A DNA stretch of 8,748 nt. Source: an uncultured Shinella sp. (GTDB taxonomy: Bacteria; Pseudomonadota; Alphaproteobacteria; Rhizobiales; Rhizobiaceae). Shown one piece after another: positions 1 to 6,342 of this stretch. Both the position numbers and the translations under genes were made by a program. Under the pieces are notes generated by a model, which had not been told where the DNA came from, made no database searches, and saw only the letters and a program-made list of their open reading frames with translations. Within the stretch, counting starts at the first letter, position 1; each line of letters starts with the position of its first letter. The stretch lies in contig CAMLOC010000104.1 in NCBI GenBank assembly GCA_946481465.1, forward strand, positions 1 through 8,748, read 5' to 3'.

Positions 1-297
1 GGCGGTCATGGGGCATGGTATGTGGAGACCGCGGCGGCCTGGGAGAATGGTGCATCGGACGCTGGAATGACGTTCCTTGTGGGGCCAATCATTCAAGTGG
101 AGAAGATCGTTACCGAGCTTGTGGTTTCCGGTGACTATGAAGCCAGGGTACGTGCGGCTCTTTCTGGCAAGGACGGAACTGTCTACGCACTCAACTTCGG
201 CATGATCGGCGATGACGATGAGGATGACAGATGGCGGATCATCGAGGTGTTCACCGATGACGGCAGATACCTTTCCGAGATACTCGCGCATAAGTAG
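1..297 (+). CDS. C-terminal part of an unrecognised protein (truncated by window edge)
   Basis: The reading frame is open from the first base to the TAG at 295-297, so this is most likely the last ~98 codons of a longer gene. A GTG at 22 could serve as a start, but no Shine-Dalgarno sequence precedes it, and in-frame coding-like sequence (GGHGAWY) lies upstream of it. The visible part has a run of acidic residues (GDDDEDD) followed by an alternating hydrophobic stretch (WRIIEVF, RYLSEIL), which suggests a small alpha/beta or beta-rich C-terminal domain. I do not recognise a family. There is no clear terminator after it, and the next gene begins 152 bp downstream on the same strand. Confidence 0.55.
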   Translation, partial: GGHGAWYVETAAAWENGASDAGMTFLVGPIIQVEKIVTELVVSGDYEARVRAALSGKDGTVYALNFGMIGDDDEDDRWRIIEVFTDDGRYLSEILAHK

Positions 298-449
298 CCC
301 CTGATTAACTCACGTCGGTATTCTAAATGAAGATCCGATCTTCGCAGGAGCGAAGCGCTGCCCAGGTAAAGCCTCGAAATAAAAGTCCTGCCAGGCCCGT
401 CTTCCCTTCGGGACAACCGTAAGGAGCAGCCTGTTTTATCGGGCTGGGG
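298..449. other. Intergenic leader before the caspase gene
   Basis: This is 152 bp without a convincing gene. An AAGGAG sequence at 421-426 lies too far (over 20 nt) from the ATG at 450 to be its ribosome binding site. The in-frame TAA at 420-422 limits any N-terminal extension of the downstream gene to about nine codons. TATTCT at 319-324 resembles a -10 box but has no matching -35, so I do not call a promoter. Confidence 0.4.
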
Positions 450-2351
450 ATGAAAATGCGTCTCAGGGCCGCTTTGAATGCCGCATTGCTTTCCGCATTG
501 TATTCCATCGCATCGGCCCACGCGGAGATCGCGACGGACCTAGCCGCCTGCGCTGACGAGCGTGTGAAGACGGCAATGCTGCCGATAGAGGAAATGGTGA
601 GCGCCGAGGCCTCCTGTACCCGTGTGCTGGAGGGGACGGCGGGCGAGCCGGACAGGCAAAAGGCCGCATTCTTCCGCGGGCTCATGCGCTTTCTGCAGGT
701 AATGCAGGCCGGCATGACGCCGGCCACCAATGCCGACGGCTCGATCGCGCAATATACCCTTCCGACACGGGAGGACGTGGCCGCGGCACTTGCCGACGTC
801 GGGACGGCCATCACGCTGGAAGGCCCCTTGAAGGGGGAAGCCCTCGCCTTGCGCGTCACGATACATCAGGCCATCGGACAATCGGGCGATGTCGCCGGCG
901 ATATCGAGGCGGCGATCGCCACATCCGCGGATGCCACTCCCTTTGTCCAGCGGGCCTTGGAGGCAGAACGCCGGGGCGAGATGCGTGCTGCGCTCTCCGA
1001 CCTCGATCGTGCCCTGGAGAGCGACCCGACGTTCGGGCCGGCGCTGATGGCCCGTGGCCTTCTGCTGCGGCGGTTGGGGCACCTGGCGAAAGCACGCGAG
1101 GATCTGTCGGCGGCCATCGCGCTGGGACCGCCTTTCCGGCGGCTTGCCCTCATTCAGAAATCGGAGATCGAGATCCGGACGGGCGATCTGCAGGCCTCTT
1201 TCGACGACATGCTTTCGGCCGCTCGTGAAACCGGCGACATGTCGGCCGCCGACGCTCAGGCGATGAACATGGATCTGCTGATCCGCGCCGGCGACCTCGC
1301 ACTCGACAGCCTGAAAAACCCCGATATTGCCGAGAACCTCTTCAACGAAGCGGCAAGGCTGGCGCCGCACGACTGGCGTTGGCAGCTCGGGCTGGCACGG
1401 TCAGCCGAGGCCCGCGGACAAAAGGAAAAAGCCATCGGGATTTACGAACGCATTCTCGACGGCACGCGCTCGACCCCGAACCTCCTGGAGCGGAACGATG
1501 CCGCCTGGCGCCTGAAGCGGCTGACGCAGCCGATCCTGCAACGGCGCGCCGGAGAGTTCGTCCCCGGCTTCGAGTTCGGTATCGTGCCCGACAACCCGTC
1601 GCCCGATGGCGTGAAGCGGCTGGCATTCGTCATCGGTTCCGGAAACTATAGCGAGCTGCCCGACCTGCCCAATGCCCGGCGCGACGCCGCGATCATCGCA
1701 AACCGGCTGGCGGATATGGGGTTCGACGCGGTGGAGATCGCCGAGGACATCGATCGCAAGAACCTGGTTTCACTGCCGGCCTATATCGCCGAACGCGCGG
1801 GTGAGGCCGACATCGTGGTGGTGTTCTACGCCGGGCATGGCGTCGAAACCGGTGGCGTCAACTATCTCGTCCCGGTCGATGCTGCCGTGGAGAACGAGGC
1901 GGCGTTGCAAACGACCGCGCTGGCGCTGCAAGACCTGGCAGCGGCGGCAAGCAAGGCACGCCAGGGCGCCCTTGTCATCATAGATGCGTGCAGGGACGAT
2001 CCGTTCGTCGAGGCGAAGGCTGTCGCGTCGTCACGCGGTCTCGCCCGTCCGTCGGATGACCCCGTTCCCGAAAGGATGCATATGGGCCTTGCCGTCTCCC
2101 CCACGCCGCCCCTGAACAATCTCATCCTCCACTCCACCCAGCCCGGAAAGACCGCCGCCGACGGCAGCGGGCTGGACAGCCCCTTCGTGATCGCCCTTCT
2201 GCAAACCCTTTCGACACCAGGTCTGACGATGAACGAGGTGGTAGAGGAGACGGCGGCGCGTGTGTCGGAGCTCACCGAGGGCAGGCAGATACCCACGGCC
2301 TACGGCGATGCTTCCGCCATCCGCATCCTGCCTGGGGAAGTGCAGGAATGA
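450..2351 (+). CDS. Exported TPR-caspase family (C14-like) protein
   Basis: This is a 633-aa protein with a signal peptide (basic start, hydrophobic core, likely cleavage after AHA near residue 25), so it probably acts in the periplasm or outside the cell. Residues ~163-230 and ~292-340 form TPR-like helical repeats (for example ALSDLDRALESDPTFGPALM). The C-terminal half is a caspase-like cysteine peptidase domain: beta-1 RLAFVIGSGNY (390-400), the His loop VVFYAGHG with catalytic His463, and the Cys strand LVIIDACRDDPF with catalytic Cys514. The DSPF segment (576-579) matches the p10-side motif. Both dyad residues are present, so it is predicted to be active, with a preference for basic P1 residues as in metacaspase/orthocaspase relatives (inference). 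ATG450 and ATG456 are both possible starts because the ribosome site is weak. It converges on two small exported proteins. Substrate and role are unknown. Confidence 0.9.
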   Translation: MKMRLRAALNAALLSALYSIASAHAEIATDLAACADERVKTAMLPIEEMVSAEASCTRVLEGTAGEPDRQKAAFFRGLMRFLQVMQAGMTPATNADGSIAQYTLPTREDVAAALADVGTAITLEGPLKGEALALRVTIHQAIGQSGDVAGDIEAAIATSADATPFVQRALEAERRGEMRAALSDLDRALESDPTFGPALMARGLLLRRLGHLAKAREDLSAAIALGPPFRRLALIQKSEIEIRTGDLQASFDDMLSAARETGDMSAADAQAMNMDLLIRAGDLALDSLKNPDIAENLFNEAARLAPHDWRWQLGLARSAEARGQKEKAIGIYERILDGTRSTPNLLERNDAAWRLKRLTQPILQRRAGEFVPGFEFGIVPDNPSPDGVKRLAFVIGSGNYSELPDLPNARRDAAIIANRLADMGFDAVEIAEDIDRKNLVSLPAYIAERAGEADIVVVFYAGHGVETGGVNYLVPVDAAVENEAALQTTALALQDLAAAASKARQGALVIIDACRDDPFVEAKAVASSRGLARPSDDPVPERMHMGLAVSPTPPLNNLILHSTQPGKTAADGSGLDSPFVIALLQTLSTPGLTMNEVVEETAARVSELTEGRQIPTAYGDASAIRILPGEVQE

Positions 2352-2400
2352 AGGCGGTGCCTTGCATGACGCAAGCGTGCGGAGATGTGCTCGGCGACGG

Positions 2401-2799
2401 TTACTCGTCGCTTGGCGCGTGAACCGCCGAGAGGGTCGCGTCGAACATCATGGAGGAGCCGATGTGCCATCGGGTGAAGGGAAGGCCCATCCTGCCTTGT
2501 ACCGTCACCTCGCTCCCGACCGCCTCGCTCCAGCGCGGGGTTTCGCCGTCTTTCGGGGCCAGATGGACATCACGCAGGGCGATATCAGCAGGCGTGCCGT
2601 CCACGTCTTCGAGGGAAACGCATGGTCCCTCTTCGACGAAGACGACGAAGGCCCGGATAGGGGTCCCATCGGGGTGCCTGCTCTCGACGATGCGCAACTG
2701 GCCGGTGATCGTCGATGGCGGGGGCAGGCAGTCATGCGCATAGGCCGGCGAGAATCCCGCAAGCGCGGCGCAGGCGATATATCCTATCCTCGAAGCCAT
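2401..2799 (-). CDS. Small exported DUF4431-like protein
   Basis: This 132-aa protein starts at ATG 2799, chosen because GGGAGG sits a few bases upstream and the first 21 residues form a clean signal peptide ending PAYA. A longer frame runs further upstream but only as a shadow of the neighbouring gene. The mature part has the pattern I associate with DUF4431: an early Cys (24), a TITGQL strand (30-35), GPCV with a second Cys (60), an RDVHL strand, a Trp, then GSEVTVQGRM and a TRWH segment near the end. The two cysteines could form a disulphide in the periplasm. The start lies 41 bp after the stop of the upstream exported protein on the same strand, so the two are probably co-transcribed. Its 3' end faces the caspase gene 49 bp away. 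The function of this domain is not known to me. Confidence 0.8.
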   Translation of the reverse strand: MASRIGYIACAALAGFSPAYAHDCLPPPSTITGQLRIVESRHPDGTPIRAFVVFVEEGPCVSLEDVDGTPADIALRDVHLAPKDGETPRWSEAVGSEVTVQGRMGLPFTRWHIGSSMMFDATLSAVHAPSDE

Positions 2800-2840
2800 G
2801 CGGCCTCCCAATGTTGTCGAGTCGAACCACCTGCCCGCAA

Positions 2841-3302
2841 TTACCCCGCCTTGCGATAGGGGAAGGGCCATGTCGGGGCGGCATCCTCCGGCGGCAGTTC
2901 CCCCATCGCCGCCGGAACGCATGCCCCGATCGACGTCAATGCCCCGTCTACGCTCCGCTGGAACGGGTGCACGGAGACGGCGAGGTCTATGCGATAGAAC
3001 TCGTCCTGTTCCGCGTGATGGGCCAGGAAGGCGCCGGTGCCCGCTTCCTGCAGGTCCAGCTTGCCCGTGTAGGTAATGAACCGGTCGCCCCCTTCTGCAT
3101 GCTCCTGCAATTCCCCGGTCCGGGTGTCGATCCAGAACAGCACGGGATTGCCCAGCTCCTTGTCGGCGGCGGAGACCGTCAGGGGACCTGACTGGCCTAT
3201 CGCCTCCGCGACAGCGACAGGCGCGCAAACCAGCGTCTCGGCGTGAACGGGCACGGCAGGAAGGACGCCGACGGCAAGGATCAGGCGAAGAACAGGCGAC
3301 AT
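2841..3302 (-). CDS. Small exported protein of unknown function
   Basis: This 153-aa protein starts at ATG 3302, which has GGAGG six bases upstream. Residues 1-21 make a typical signal peptide ending VPVHA. The mature chain has only two cysteines (26 and 128), plausibly a disulphide joining the two ends, and several strand-like segments (VLFWIDT, RFITYTGKLDL, EFYRIDLAVSV) that suggest a compact beta-sheet or barrel fold. The end is rich in Pro and aromatic residues. I do not recognise a family. It is the first gene of a probable two-gene operon with the DUF4431-like protein and lies just downstream of a decayed caspase gene on the same strand. That position suggests the pair once belonged with, or was acquired with, caspase genes (inference). 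Confidence 0.75.
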   Translation of the reverse strand: MSPVLRLILAVGVLPAVPVHAETLVCAPVAVAEAIGQSGPLTVSAADKELGNPVLFWIDTRTGELQEHAEGGDRFITYTGKLDLQEAGTGAFLAHHAEQDEFYRIDLAVSVHPFQRSVDGALTSIGACVPAAMGELPPEDAAPTWPFPYRKAG

Positions 3303-3314
3303 GGCGAACCTCCA

Positions 3315-3342
3315 TTGCCAATCGAGATCCGAAAAATATAAT
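3315..3342 (+). promoter_or_regulatory. Sigma70-like promoter match pointing right
   Basis: TTGCCA (3315-3320) and a perfect TATAAT (3337-3342) are separated by 16 bp on the + strand. It would transcribe antisense through the caspase remnant and toward the PIN-toxin remnant. No intact + gene follows for about 1.5 kb. It may be a chance match in an AT-rich patch, or part of the - strand promoter region of the exported-protein operon, where TATATT lies at 3340-3335. Confidence 0.3.
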
Positions 3343-3617
3343 CACCTCGGGTTGTGAAGGCGAGCGATGAAGAAATCCCGCGGGTGAAGACGCTGTTCTT
3401 CTCGGCCCTGCGGAAGATCGGAGAGCTCCACGCCGGGGCCGGCATAGTAGAACAGCACCTCCGACCCGGCCTCGACCTGCGCAAGAAAGCCGCTGATCGC
3501 CCGGTTCATCCCCATCCTCGATCGGGAAACCCTGTCTTCAGACCCATGCGCCGCAGACGCGACGGCCTTCGCATCCGGCACGGCGTTCATCAAGGGAGGC
3601 AATGTGATATAGGCGCT
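3325..3617 (-). pseudogene. Decayed caspase (C14-like) gene remnant
   Basis: Reading the - strand from 3617, the peptide SAYITLPPLMNAVPDAKAVA matches the beta-1/alpha-1 start of caspase domains (usual form: NxAYxxLPxLxNPxNDA). It is followed by MNRAISGFLAQVEAGSEVLF and YYAGPGVEL, which is the catalytic-His loop. The His codon has become CCC (Pro) at 3437-3435. Shortly after, a different frame reads EKNSVFTRGI (NSVFTR at 3397-3380), the motif that normally follows the catalytic Cys region. In the intact caspase of this window about 114 residues separate these two motifs. Here only ~14 codons do, so about 100 codons including the Cys strand are lost, with a frame change. The N-terminal IGN strand is also missing at the 3617 breakpoint. 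The remnant is not a recent copy of the intact gene, as its wording differs throughout. Confidence 0.7.
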
Positions 3618-3810
3618 CCGCCGCGGCCTTGCTCTCATAGGCAAGGGGCGAAAGCGCGTTACGCTGGCTGACTGGCTTACCCGGGATATGCTCTCGATGG
3701 ACGGCCTGGTCGCGGCCACCGCGATCGCCCACGACCTTACTCTCGCGACACGCAATACCAAGGATTTCGAGGGTTTCGGCATCGCGCTCATCGACCCCTG
3801 GCTCGCCTGA
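3613..3810 (+). pseudogene. Truncated PIN-domain (VapC-like) toxin remnant
   Basis: After an in-frame TAG at 3610-3612 the frame reads ALRRGLALIGKGRKR and LADWL. This corresponds to the LGExRRGIALLxxGxRR...LxxWL helix of VapC toxins. It then jumps within nine residues to MDGLVAATAIAHDLTLATRN, followed by TKDFEGFGIALIDPWLA and a stop. That last part is the standard VapC C-terminus with its conserved Asp and TRN-x-DF motif. The N-terminal segment with the first catalytic Asp is absent, and about 35-40 residues between the WL helix and DGL are missing. No start codon or ribosome site is positioned to make a useful product and no VapB antitoxin gene is visible. It is therefore read as a dead toxin gene. 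Its left edge coincides with the edge of the caspase remnant on the other strand. Confidence 0.7.
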
Positions 3811-3852
3811 ACGGCGCCCGCGGTCCGATGCCTTGCAGCGGAGCGAAAGCAC

Positions 3853-4758
3853 TCAGTTCATGCCCTCTTCCCAATAAGGCGGATCGCCGAAGGCCGTCTT
3901 CAGGTGCTCGGCAAGGGCGCGCAGTTTGGCCGAGGGCCGCCTCCCCTCCGGATGGGCGAGGTAGATGAACTCGCGGGCAGCCTCCGCCCCCACGTCAACG
4001 ACCGTGAGCCGGCCCGCCCGGATGTCCGGGCCGGCTATGAAGACGGGCAGAAGCGCGATGCCGAGCCCGGCCACCGCCGCATCGCGCATCATGTCACCGT
4101 TGTTGACGCGCAAGCCCACCCGCGCGCGAACGATCTCGCCGCCCCGCGGGGTGGCGAAGCGCCAGTCGGCGATACCCCGGTTCGTATAGAAAATGCCCTT
4201 GTGCGCATCGAGCTCGGCGGTGGTTTGCGGCCGGCCGTGGCGGGCGAGATAGTCGGCCGAGGCGACCAGCACGCGGCGGCTCGGCGCAAGTCGCCAGACC
4301 ATCAGGCGGGAATCGTCGATCGTGCCATGCCGCAGGACTGCGTCATGGGCGCCGGAGGCGATGTCGACGCGGCGGTCGTCGAGGTCGAGCGCAAGCTCGA
4401 TCCTGGGGTTGGCGGCCAGAAACGGATAGAGCGCCGGGCCCAGATGCAGCCGACCGAAGGTGACGGGAGCGGAGATGCGCATGGGACCCGCCAGCGTACC
4501 GCGCCGCTCGGCAAGCTCCGTCGCCGCATCGGAGACGTCGCGAAGGATGCGCCGGGCACGCTCGAGGAAGGCGGCCCCGTCTTCCGTCACCGACAGGCGC
4601 CTGGTGGTGCGGTGGAGCAGCGTCGTGCCGAGACTGCGCTCCAGTTCGGCCAACCGATCGCTGACCACCGACTTCGACAGGCGCAGCAGGCGTGCCGCCT
4701 CGCTGATCGACCCCGCTTCGGCGACTGCCACGAAACTTGCCATGCCATCGAGCTTCAT
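3853..4758 (-). CDS. LysR-family transcriptional regulator
   Basis: This 301-aa protein has the usual length and layout of LysR-type regulators. An N-terminal winged helix-turn-helix occupies residues ~1-60 (FVAVAEAGSISEAARLLRLS, then LAELERSLGTTLLHRTTRRL and the wing TEDG). A linker helix and a two-lobed effector-binding domain run from ~90 to 295 (GPMRISAPVTFGRLHLGP, AVAGLGIALLP). It would bind DNA as a tetramer and respond to a small ligand that cannot be named from sequence. The start at 4758 gives the canonical MKLDGMASFVAVAE opening, with a modest purine-rich ribosome site upstream. It is divergent from the short-chain dehydrogenase gene 111 bp away, which is its most likely target. It converges on the toxin remnant, with 42 bp between the two ends. 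Confidence 0.92.
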   Translation of the reverse strand: MKLDGMASFVAVAEAGSISEAARLLRLSKSVVSDRLAELERSLGTTLLHRTTRRLSVTEDGAAFLERARRILRDVSDAATELAERRGTLAGPMRISAPVTFGRLHLGPALYPFLAANPRIELALDLDDRRVDIASGAHDAVLRHGTIDDSRLMVWRLAPSRRVLVASADYLARHGRPQTTAELDAHKGIFYTNRGIADWRFATPRGGEIVRARVGLRVNNGDMMRDAAVAGLGIALLPVFIAGPDIRAGRLTVVDVGAEAAREFIYLAHPEGRRPSAKLRALAEHLKTAFGDPPYWEEGMN

Positions 4759-4869
4759 CGTTCGGCTTTCCCGGAAGGTAGATCTTCAGCCTGCATCATA
4801 GTCCGGACGCCCGGCTTGCGCCATATTCAGGCCAACCAACCCGACCACGGGACAGAAAGGAACAGGACA
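4759..4869. promoter_or_regulatory. Divergent intergenic region, LysR regulator / SDR gene
   Basis: This 111-bp gap between divergent starts must hold both promoters and, by analogy with other LysR pairs, the regulator's T-N11-A binding site. Several T-N11-A matches exist by chance, so I do not single one out. No strong -35/-10 pair is visible for either gene. Confidence 0.45.
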
Positions 4870-5619
4870 ATGGACAGGCTCAAGAACAAACGCGCTCTCA
4901 TCACCGGCGGCACCAGCGGCATCGGCCTTGAAACCGCCCGGCAATTCCTCGCCGAAGGCGCCCGCGTCGCGGTCACCGGCACCAATCCGGAAACGCTGGA
5001 GACCGCGCGCCGCGAACTGGGCGAAGGCGCTCTCGTCATAAAGGCCGATGCTGCCGATATCGCCGGGCAGAGCCAAGTGGCGGCGACGATCAAGGAAGCC
5101 TTCGGCGGGCTCGACATCCTTTTCGTGAATGCGGGCATTGCCCTGCTCAAGCCGCTCGAGGCCTGGGACGAAGCGGGCTTCGACCGCCTCTTCGACATCA
5201 ATGTGAAGGGCCCCTATTTCCTGATCCAGGCCCTGCTGCCGCTCTTTGCAAATCCGGCCTCGATCGTCTTGAACACCTCGGTCAACGCCCATGTCGGCAT
5301 GCCGAATTCCAGCGTCTACGGCGCCTCGAAGGCGGCGCTGCAATCCCTCATCCGCACGCTGTCCGGCGAATTGATCGGCCGCGGCATCCGCCTCAACGCG
5401 GTCAGCCCCGGCCCCGTCTCGACGCCGCTCTACGGCAAGCTCGGCTTCAGCGAGGCCGACCTGAAGTCTGTCGAGCAGAACATCAAGGGCCTCGTTCCGG
5501 CCGGCCGCTTCGGCACGCCCTCCGAGATCGCCAAGGCCGTGGTCTTCCTCGCCTCGGACGAGGCCGCCTATACGGTCGGCAGCGAGATCATGATCGACGG
5601 CGGCATGGGCACGCTGTGA
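4870..5619 (+). CDS. Short-chain dehydrogenase/reductase (classical SDR)
   Basis: This 249-aa protein has the length of a classical SDR and a full set of motifs: the cofactor-binding TGGTSGIG at residues 12-19, NAG at 87-89, and the catalytic tetrad Asn111, Ser137, Tyr150, Lys154 (YGASK). The SPGPVSTPLY segment follows, and the C-terminal FLASDEAAYTVGSEIMIDGG is typical of NAD(P)-dependent oxidoreductases. It should interconvert an alcohol and a carbonyl in the cytoplasm. The substrate is not evident. The ATG at 4870 is preferred because an AAAGGA lies nine bases upstream and the protein then begins directly with the first beta strand. The frame stays open far upstream, but that part is antisense to the regulator gene. 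It is probably controlled by the divergent LysR protein. Confidence 0.93.
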   Translation: MDRLKNKRALITGGTSGIGLETARQFLAEGARVAVTGTNPETLETARRELGEGALVIKADAADIAGQSQVAATIKEAFGGLDILFVNAGIALLKPLEAWDEAGFDRLFDINVKGPYFLIQALLPLFANPASIVLNTSVNAHVGMPNSSVYGASKAALQSLIRTLSGELIGRGIRLNAVSPGPVSTPLYGKLGFSEADLKSVEQNIKGLVPAGRFGTPSEIAKAVVFLASDEAAYTVGSEIMIDGGMGTL

Positions 5620-5656
5620 GGAGCGATCCGGCGGCCATCAGGGAGGGCCGCAGAAG

Positions 5657-5676
5657 AACGGGCCACAAGGCCCGTT
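5657..5676 (+). terminator. Hairpin after the SDR gene
   Basis: A perfect 8-bp stem (AACGGGCC / GGCCCGTT) encloses an ACAA loop 38 bp after the SDR stop codon. Only a short T-containing tail follows (TCATCC), so termination may be weak. It lies between converging genes and could serve either strand. Confidence 0.5.
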
Positions 5677-5741
5677 TCATCCGGTCCCGCCGCGCGCCTT
5701 GGCAGGGGCGTGAGGGGCGCGTGGCGGTCTCGTCCTGAAAA

Positions 5742-6215
5742 TCACCTGCTGCCGGACGCCCCCTGTTCATGCAGGTGATCCCGTATGGCGTCGATGGCGG
5801 CCTGAAGGGCGCCGAGCGTTTTACCGTCGAGCCCCACCCCTTCGCTGACGCAGGCCATGACCTCCGCCGCCTGGCCCTTCAGGCCGCGCCCCTGCTCCGT
5901 CAGGTGCAGCAGGACCTCGCGTTCGTCCTTGGGGTTCCGGGTCCGGGTAACGAGGCCCGCCACCTCCAGCCGCTTCAGGAGCGGCGTGAGCGTGCTCGAA
6001 TCGAGGAAGAGCGTCTTGCCGAGCTCCTTCACGGTCCGCCCTTCCCGGCCCCAGAGCGTCATCATGACGAGAAACTGCGGATAGGTCAGATTGAGCTTTT
6101 CCAGCAGCGGCCGGTAGAGCTGGGTGAAGGCGTGTCCTGCGGAATAGATGGAAAAGCAGAGCATTTCGGTGACATCCGGCAGGGGATGATGCGGGTCGTC
6201 GGGGTTTGCGGTCAT
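5742..6215 (-). CDS. ohrR: OhrR-type MarR-family peroxide-sensing repressor
   Basis: This 157-aa protein starts at ATG 6215, preceded by AAAGGAGG. An upstream in-frame ATG at 6263 would add a tail encoded by the operator region and is unlikely. It carries the OhrR signature: a reactive-type Cys20 (MLCFSIYS), with Tyr34 and Tyr45 at offsets of 14 and 25 residues. These are the same offsets as the two tyrosines that contact the peroxide-sensing Cys in Bacillus OhrR. The winged-helix region reads LTYPQFLVMMTLW, VKELGKTLFLDSSTLTPLLKRLE and the wing NPKDERE. A second Cys at 122 suggests the two-Cys subtype, in which oxidation forms an intersubunit disulphide. Known members repress organic hydroperoxide genes until oxidised. 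Here the divergent partners are alpha/beta hydrolases, not Ohr. Its own promoter overlaps a likely operator, implying autoregulation. Confidence 0.88.
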   Translation of the reverse strand: MTANPDDPHHPLPDVTEMLCFSIYSAGHAFTQLYRPLLEKLNLTYPQFLVMMTLWGREGRTVKELGKTLFLDSSTLTPLLKRLEVAGLVTRTRNPKDEREVLLHLTEQGRGLKGQAAEVMACVSEGVGLDGKTLGALQAAIDAIRDHLHEQGASGSR

Positions 6216-6234
6216 GGCGATCCTCCTTTCCCCT

Positions 6235-6263
6235 AAAATAATTTGTGCGCGATGTGTTTGCAA
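6235..6263 (-). promoter_or_regulatory. Promoter of the OhrR-type regulator gene
   Basis: On the - strand, TTGCAA (6263-6258) and TATTTT (6240-6235) are spaced by exactly 17 bp, 20 bp before the start codon. The spacer contains one copy of the repeated box (6241-6253), which fits autorepression. Confidence 0.55.
6241..6253 (-). promoter_or_regulatory. Probable OhrR operator, copy 1
   Basis: On the - strand this reads ATCGCGCACAAAT. It differs at one of 13 positions from the copy at 6298-6310, in opposite orientation. It fills most of the spacer of the regulator's own promoter, where a bound repressor would block RNA polymerase. Confidence 0.5.
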
Positions 6264-6267
6264 GCGA

Positions 6268-6296
6268 TTGACAGCGGCATTTTAGGCCGGTAAATA
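6268..6296 (+). promoter_or_regulatory. Promoter of the alpha/beta hydrolase operon
   Basis: A perfect TTGACA (6268-6273) is followed after 17 bp by TAAATA (6291-6296), a weaker -10. Two copies of the repeated box lie immediately downstream, covering the expected transcription start, a normal place for repressor sites. Confidence 0.5.
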
Positions 6297-6297
6297 G

Positions 6298-6325
6298 ATC
6301 GCACACAAATCAATCGCACAATAAT
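6298..6325 (+). promoter_or_regulatory. Probable OhrR operator, copies 2 and 3
   Basis: ATCGCACACAAAT (6298-6310) and ATCGCACAATAAT (6313-6325) are direct repeats with a 15-bp period, sharing 11 of 13 positions. Both overlap the expected start of the hydrolase transcript, and the second ends just before the AAGGAG ribosome site. Confidence 0.5.
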
Positions 6326-6342
6326 TAATTAAGGAGAACCCG

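Noticed and set aside
540..1370. A 276-aa - strand frame opposite the caspase gene.
   Set aside because: It has no ribosome site or recognisable domain and lies opposite a well-supported gene, as do the other overlapping frames here.
2394..2411. A GCGACG/CGTCGC hairpin between the caspase gene and the DUF4431-like gene, considered as a terminator.
   Set aside because: The stem is only 6 bp, it includes the stop codon of the - strand gene, and there is no T tract on either strand.
2800..3345. An N-terminal extension of the DUF4431-like gene giving a 314-aa protein.
   Set aside because: The extension is an Arg-rich shadow of the 153-aa exported protein in another frame. The start at 2799 has both a ribosome site and a signal peptide.
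3904..5619. A 571-codon + strand frame that runs antisense through the LysR gene and continues into the SDR gene, looking like a large fusion protein.
   Set aside because: The first ~320 codons are the complement of a clear LysR regulator and the intergenic region and have low-complexity, Arg/Gly-rich content. The SDR fold begins cleanly at 4870 with a ribosome site, so this is a high-GC open-frame artefact.
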